16,855 bases of DNA from positions 1 to 16,855 of the forward strand of contig CAZTHL010000078.1 in the NCBI GenBank assembly GCA_964613585.1, written 5' to 3'. The translations under genes and the position numbers were made by a program. The DNA comes from CAZTHL01 sp964613585. GTDB lineage: Bacteria; Pseudomonadota; Alphaproteobacteria; DSM-16000; Inquilinaceae. The notes under the pieces are model-generated. The model was not told the origin of the DNA, made no database searches, and was given only the letters and a program-made list of their open reading frames with translations. Positions 13,210 through 16,855 of the stretch are shown in pieces. Within the stretch, counting starts at the first letter, position 1. Each line of letters starts with the position of its first letter.

Positions 13210-15828
13210 ATGATCCGTTCCGTCCTGCTCGCCCTCGTCCTGCTCACCCTTGCCCCGTGGCCGCAGCCCGGCGCCCAGACCGCCGCCGTCCAGCTCGACT
13301 CGACCCAGGCGCGCCCCGGCGAGACCGACCCGATCAGCAATCCCAACAATTTGGTCGTGTTCAACGCGGATGGGCTGGCCCTGTTTGCCAGCCAGAACAC
13401 CGTCGCCTCGACCACCCTGCTCGACCTGCACGCGGAGTCCGCCACCTTGACCCGCTGGTCGCAGACCGGCCAGCGGCTGATGGCCCAGGATCCCTGTGTC
13501 GGCTCGCCGCGGCGCCGGCTGCTGGCGGGCCGCGTCAGCACGCCCGAGACCGAGCAGCCGATCTGCCTGACGGCAACGGGACTGAGCCTTTATCCCGGCA
13601 CGCCCGGCATCGCCGACGGCGGCTTCGTCGGCTACTCGTTCGAGCTGCCGAGCTTCGATACGAGCGCCCGCAACTTCGCGGCGTCGGCCGGGCTGCTCGA
13701 CCGGTCGGCCGGCACGGACGAGCTGTTGCACATGGAGATCGCCGCGGCCCGCGCCAACTTCAACAACGATCTCGCGGTCGACGTGGTCGCCTACGCCCCT
13801 GCGGAAAATGGCAATGAGCCCAGCCTGGTGGCCGCCGGTTCCTGGGTCGGCGAGGATGGCACGACCGTGACGGGCGACACCGCGATCGCCCTCGGCGACT
13901 ACAACAACGACGGTCAACTCGACATCCTGGTGGCTGCCGACACGTCCACGGGGACGACCGGCCCGGGCCGCATCACCATGCGCAGCTTCGCCTACGACCC
14001 TGAGCAGGACACGCTGACCCCCGCGGGCGCGCTCAATGTCGAGACGCCGGCAGTACCGCGCTCGATCAACCTCGCCGCAGGGGATTTCGGCTCTCTCGGC
14101 TTCGACCAGGCGATCCTCAGCTACTTTCCCGAGGGAGGCGACGGCAAGATCCGGGTGGCGTTCTATCGGCTCACCGATGCCCTGCTGATCGACAGCGCGC
14201 AGGTATCGGCCACGCTCGACGGCGTGCCGGCTTCGGCATCCTACTTTGAGACCGCTCCGGGCCTGTTCCACTTTGAGCCGGAGAGCACACAAGGCGGGAA
14301 TCCCGCCGTCGGCTTCCAGGTTCGCCAGCTTGCGCTTGCCTGTACCGATGCCGAGGGCACCGTCCACAGCCAGGTGGCCTACCTGTCGCCGGAACTGACG
14401 CAATTTCAGGTCAGCATGCAGACCGCGATGCAGGGCTCCGGGACGGCGTCGCGCACACAGGATGTCGGGCCGTCCCTGGGTGTGGGCAACCTCATCGGTG
14501 TCCAGGACGACAATATCAGCCCCCTCGACCAGATCGCGGTCGCCGTGCCGACCGTGGTCGACGGAGAGTCGCTCGACGCCATCCCCGAACTGGTGGTCGC
14601 CGACGTGACCTACGAGTCCGGCAAGTACTCGATCGAGCCCGTGTGGTTCGACCGCCAGCCGATCTACCAGGCCGCCAATCCGATCTTCTCGCCGGGGATG
14701 GTCGCTCTCGACAGCCTCGGCGAGGCCTATTTCCTGGGGAACCCGGCGCACATCCAAGTGCCGGACCTGATCGACCCGCAATACGTGATCGGCATGCCGC
14801 CGCGCCACGTCGACTGCCTGCCCAACGACGACGGCACCTGCGACGTCGTCGATGTGTCCGCCGACACGGGCTTCTCGGTCACCCTGGTCGACAGCCAGCA
14901 GGATACGCTGCGCCAGACCTCGAAAGACTCGATGTCGAGCGCGTTCGGATCGTCCGCCGCCGCGTCCGTCAAGACCACCGTGGGCGGCGGATTCATGGAG
15001 ATCGCCGAGACCAGCGTCAGCACCTCGGTCAAGACCAGCTTCTCCTACCAGGACAACGTCACCGAGAGCACCGTCAACACGCAGTACCAGCAGGTCGATA
15101 CCCAGAGCACCGCCACCACCAGCGTCGACGATCACCTGATCTTCAACATCCGGCTGATCGATATCTGGCGCTATCCGGTGTACGGCCTCGATCTGCAATC
15201 GCCCGACAACTTCCCCTACTACGATGTGGTGATCCCGGGTCCGCTCAGTCAATTCTCTGGCGGCGGCACCTCGACCGACTGGTACGGCCCGAGCCATGTC
15301 AACAACAACGCGCTCAGCTACCCTGATACCGACGATGAGGACTTCCCACCCGATCTGGGCGAGGTCACCTTCGAGACCGCCGGCGGCGAGAAGACCGTGT
15401 CGGAGCCGCTGAACGCTCGAGAGATCCGCGTCTTCGACGGCAACGCCCAGTCCTTCGCGCTGACCTATACCAACTCGGTCGGCGGCTCGACCGAGAAGAC
15501 CTACGATTACAGCATGTCGAACTCCACGGACATCGATGTCGGCTTCAGCGCCAAGGCCAACATTCTGTTCGTGAACGCCTCCACCGAGTACGACGGCTCA
15601 ATATCGTTGAACGCGACGTCAAGCTGGAGCAGCAGCGTGCTGGCCGAGCGGTCGATGCAGAACTCTCGGGGCATCACGCTCAATCAGCCGTCGGTCACGG
15701 GCGTGTCGTCCCAGTCCTACGGCTACTTGACCTACATCTACATCACGGAGAACGGCGGGCTGAAGGTCGCGCATGCCGTCGATCCGACGGCTTCCCAGTC
15801 TGGACGAGGCTGGTGGATGACAACCTAA
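13210..15828 (+). CDS. large secreted FG-GAP-like repeat protein, interrupted by a premature TAA
   Basis: The ATG at 13210 follows GGAGG at a 6-base spacing and starts a signal peptide (MIRSVLLALVLLTLAPWPQP, cleavage near PGAQT). About residues 175-450 hold four FG-GAP/VCBS-like repeats: NFNNDLAVDVVAY, LGDYNNDGQLDILVA with a complete Ca-binding DxNxDGxxD-type loop at 230-238, LAAGDFGSLGFDQAILSY, and VGNLIGVQDDNISPLDQIAVAV; this suggests a beta-propeller. Residues about 550-645 and 745-845 are rich in Ser/Thr with alternating hydrophobic residues, predicting long beta strands. The frame stops at a TAA (15826-15828) directly after GRGWWMTT and then continues open in the same frame, so the 872-residue product is probably truncated from an original of about 1,185. 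It is last in the secreted-protein cluster. Function unknown: adhesin, carbohydrate binder or pore-former are all possible. Confidence 0.8.
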   Translation: MIRSVLLALVLLTLAPWPQPGAQTAAVQLDSTQARPGETDPISNPNNLVVFNADGLALFASQNTVASTTLLDLHAESATLTRWSQTGQRLMAQDPCVGSPRRRLLAGRVSTPETEQPICLTATGLSLYPGTPGIADGGFVGYSFELPSFDTSARNFAASAGLLDRSAGTDELLHMEIAAARANFNNDLAVDVVAYAPAENGNEPSLVAAGSWVGEDGTTVTGDTAIALGDYNNDGQLDILVAADTSTGTTGPGRITMRSFAYDPEQDTLTPAGALNVETPAVPRSINLAAGDFGSLGFDQAILSYFPEGGDGKIRVAFYRLTDALLIDSAQVSATLDGVPASASYFETAPGLFHFEPESTQGGNPAVGFQVRQLALACTDAEGTVHSQVAYLSPELTQFQVSMQTAMQGSGTASRTQDVGPSLGVGNLIGVQDDNISPLDQIAVAVPTVVDGESLDAIPELVVADVTYESGKYSIEPVWFDRQPIYQAANPIFSPGMVALDSLGEAYFLGNPAHIQVPDLIDPQYVIGMPPRHVDCLPNDDGTCDVVDVSADTGFSVTLVDSQQDTLRQTSKDSMSSAFGSSAAASVKTTVGGGFMEIAETSVSTSVKTSFSYQDNVTESTVNTQYQQVDTQSTATTSVDDHLIFNIRLIDIWRYPVYGLDLQSPDNFPYYDVVIPGPLSQFSGGGTSTDWYGPSHVNNNALSYPDTDDEDFPPDLGEVTFETAGGEKTVSEPLNAREIRVFDGNAQSFALTYTNSVGGSTEKTYDYSMSNSTDIDVGFSAKANILFVNASTEYDGSISLNATSSWSSSVLAERSMQNSRGITLNQPSVTGVSSQSYGYLTYIYITENGGLKVAHAVDPTASQSGRGWWMTT

Positions 15829-16767
15829 GGAGGTAAACCGGACGCAGCTCTCAACCTTCCAAACCGTCTGACCTTGCAGGACGGCGTCTGGGACCTGACC
15901 ACCGGGGACGCCTACACTGAGATGCGGGGCATCGCCCTGACGAGCGCGACCTACGACGACAGCACGGACAGCTATCCCTTGCTGACCGGCGGAGTGGACG
16001 AGGGCACCAAGGTGCGGGTGGTCGTCGATCTGCACAACTTCTCGCTCGATACCGCCGCCACGGACGTGACCGCGTCCTTCGCCTATCAAGCGCTCGATCC
16101 GAACAACCAGCTTCGGCCGGTCGGCGACCCGGTGGTCTTCGCCACCACCCAGCCGCTGACCCTGACGCCGCGCTCCGTGCGGCAGATCGCCGAGGTCTGG
16201 GACACGTCCGGACTGGCCGGAACGAGCGGCACACCGTACCGCTTCGTCATCACCCTCGATACCCATGGCCAGGAAGAGATCCATGGCGACGATCCGGACT
16301 CCGGCGGCAACAATCGAGGGACGTGGCCGTGGTCGGGCAGCGGCTTCTACGTGTTCACGAGCGGCACGCTGCAGCGCGCGGCGCTGGACGGCGCGACCCG
16401 TATTGCCGCCCCGGCTGTTGAGCTGGAGCTCATCGAGCCGGCGAGGCAGACGCCGGGCATCAGCCACATGGCCCGCATCGACATCGGCATGACGGCCGAC
16501 GATCCGACCCTGCGTCACCTGATCCTTGCCCAGCCGCCGCGCGCGGCCGACGGCATCTGGCATGCGGTCGCCACGCGCACCCTGTGGGGCCTGCCGGAGG
16601 GCCACACCGCCCTGGAGATCCCGATCCGGGCCGAGGATCTCACCGACCGACCCTTGCGCGTCTGGCTGTCGCCCGGCGGGCAGACCGTCGGCCCGCCGCG
16701 ACCAACGGTCTCGGCGCCGGCAACACCATCGTGGTTCGTCGGCGCTCGCCAGACCCTGTCCGACTGA
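15829..16767 (+). pseudogene. C-terminal part of the large secreted protein, after the in-frame TAA
   Basis: The frame continues from the TAA without a break in sense: GGKPDAALNLPNRLTLQDGVW and beyond, to a TGA at 16765-16767. Residues from about 16000 to 16320 look like a CARDB/adhesion-type Ig-like domain: VRVVVDLHNFSLDTAATDV, an IAEVWDTSGLAGT turn, RFVITLDTHGQEEIHG, then a NNRGTWPW end. The last 150 residues are a further beta-rich region without a recognised family. If translated separately the first usable start is the TTG at 15874, 39 bases beyond a perfect Shine-Dalgarno-like TAAGGAGGT, which is too far away. No signal peptide is present, so on its own the fragment would not be exported. 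It is best seen as the lost tail of the upstream gene. Confidence 0.7.
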
Positions 16768-16855
16768 GCCCGCCTGACCGGCCTGCTCTCCCGGCCGACC
16801 ACCAATAGCCGGAGGCGTGGTGCCGCCGAGCCGACAATGATCACTCGTCGTCTCG
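16768..16855 (+). CDS. possible start of a further gene at the right edge
   Basis: Only the ATG at 16837 and five more codons (MITRRL) lie inside the window. The opening resembles the basic start of a signal peptide, like that of the large protein upstream, and a GGAGG lies at 16811-16815, rather far away at 21 bases. The bases from 16768 to 16836 hold no other feature I can support. The call is a guess from position. Confidence 0.2.

Noticed and set aside
13165..15297. A 710-codon minus-strand frame opposite the large secreted gene
   Set aside because: The product is a low-complexity Arg/Asp/Val/Gly sequence typical of an antisense shadow. The plus strand has a signal peptide, ribosome site and FG-GAP motifs.
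15826..15828. Programmed readthrough or recoding of the TAA
   Set aside because: No selenocysteine element applies to TAA, and no hairpin or known readthrough context was seen after it. A nonsense mutation or sequencing error is simpler.
15826..15834. TAAGGAGGT as a ribosome site for an independent downstream gene
   Set aside because: No ATG, GTG or TTG follows at a usable distance; the first in-frame TTG is 39 bases away. The bases are better read as stop plus GGA GGT codons in a continuing frame.
1..16855. CRISPR arrays, tRNA or rRNA genes, insertion sequences
   Set aside because: No spaced direct repeats, cloverleaf-like sequence, transposase motifs or terminal inverted repeats were seen on either strand.

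Overview
The window looks like the chromosome of a GC-rich (roughly two-thirds G+C or more) alphaproteobacterium, probably Rhodospirillales-like. The clues are the three-gene proton-translocating transhydrogenase (pntAA, pntAB, pntB, the split form known from Rhodospirillum rubrum), an ABC1-type kinase of the kind common in this class, a BepA-like M48 protease with a TPR tail, and strong G/C preference at third codon positions. The genus cannot be fixed from the sequence alone.

Left part, minus strand (1-6333). Read in transcription order: an M3B oligoendopeptidase F, an ABC1/UbiB-family atypical kinase, a possible 31-codon ORF whose stop overlaps the next start, then pntAA, pntAB and pntB. 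pntB runs off the left edge and lacks its last part. The transhydrogenase genes are tightly spaced and form one operon; a perfect 10-bp-stem hairpin lies in its leader. A 519-bp intergenic region (6334-6852) follows, GC-rich with a small tandem repeat on the pepF side and AT-rich on the cyclase side.

Middle part (6853-11575). A small soluble class III nucleotidyl cyclase (+) converges on a two-gene minus-strand unit: a gamma-glutamyltransferase-like lipoprotein followed by a class I PLP aminotransferase. Divergent from that pair is a secreted M48 metalloprotease with TPR repeats (+).

Right part, plus strand (11576-16855). This is the most unusual region. After a 303-bp leader with an AT-rich island come three Sec-exported products in a row: a 139-aa protein carrying one four-cysteine module, a second protein carrying two more copies of it (its reading frame is broken by one extra base), and a very large protein with FG-GAP-like repeats, two Ser/Thr-rich beta segments and a CARDB-like C-terminal domain. 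The large gene is interrupted by an in-frame TAA where a tyrosine codon would fit, and the frame stays open for another 312 codons. The small modules resemble the C-terminal half of phage-tail-collar / microcystin-dependent-type domains (CPxGW, GRFL, HxH, and a closing PYIQ-like strand) with an added Cys pair. I read the block as a secreted multi-protein surface or effector system that is decaying or carries sequencing errors. Its function is not known from the sequence.
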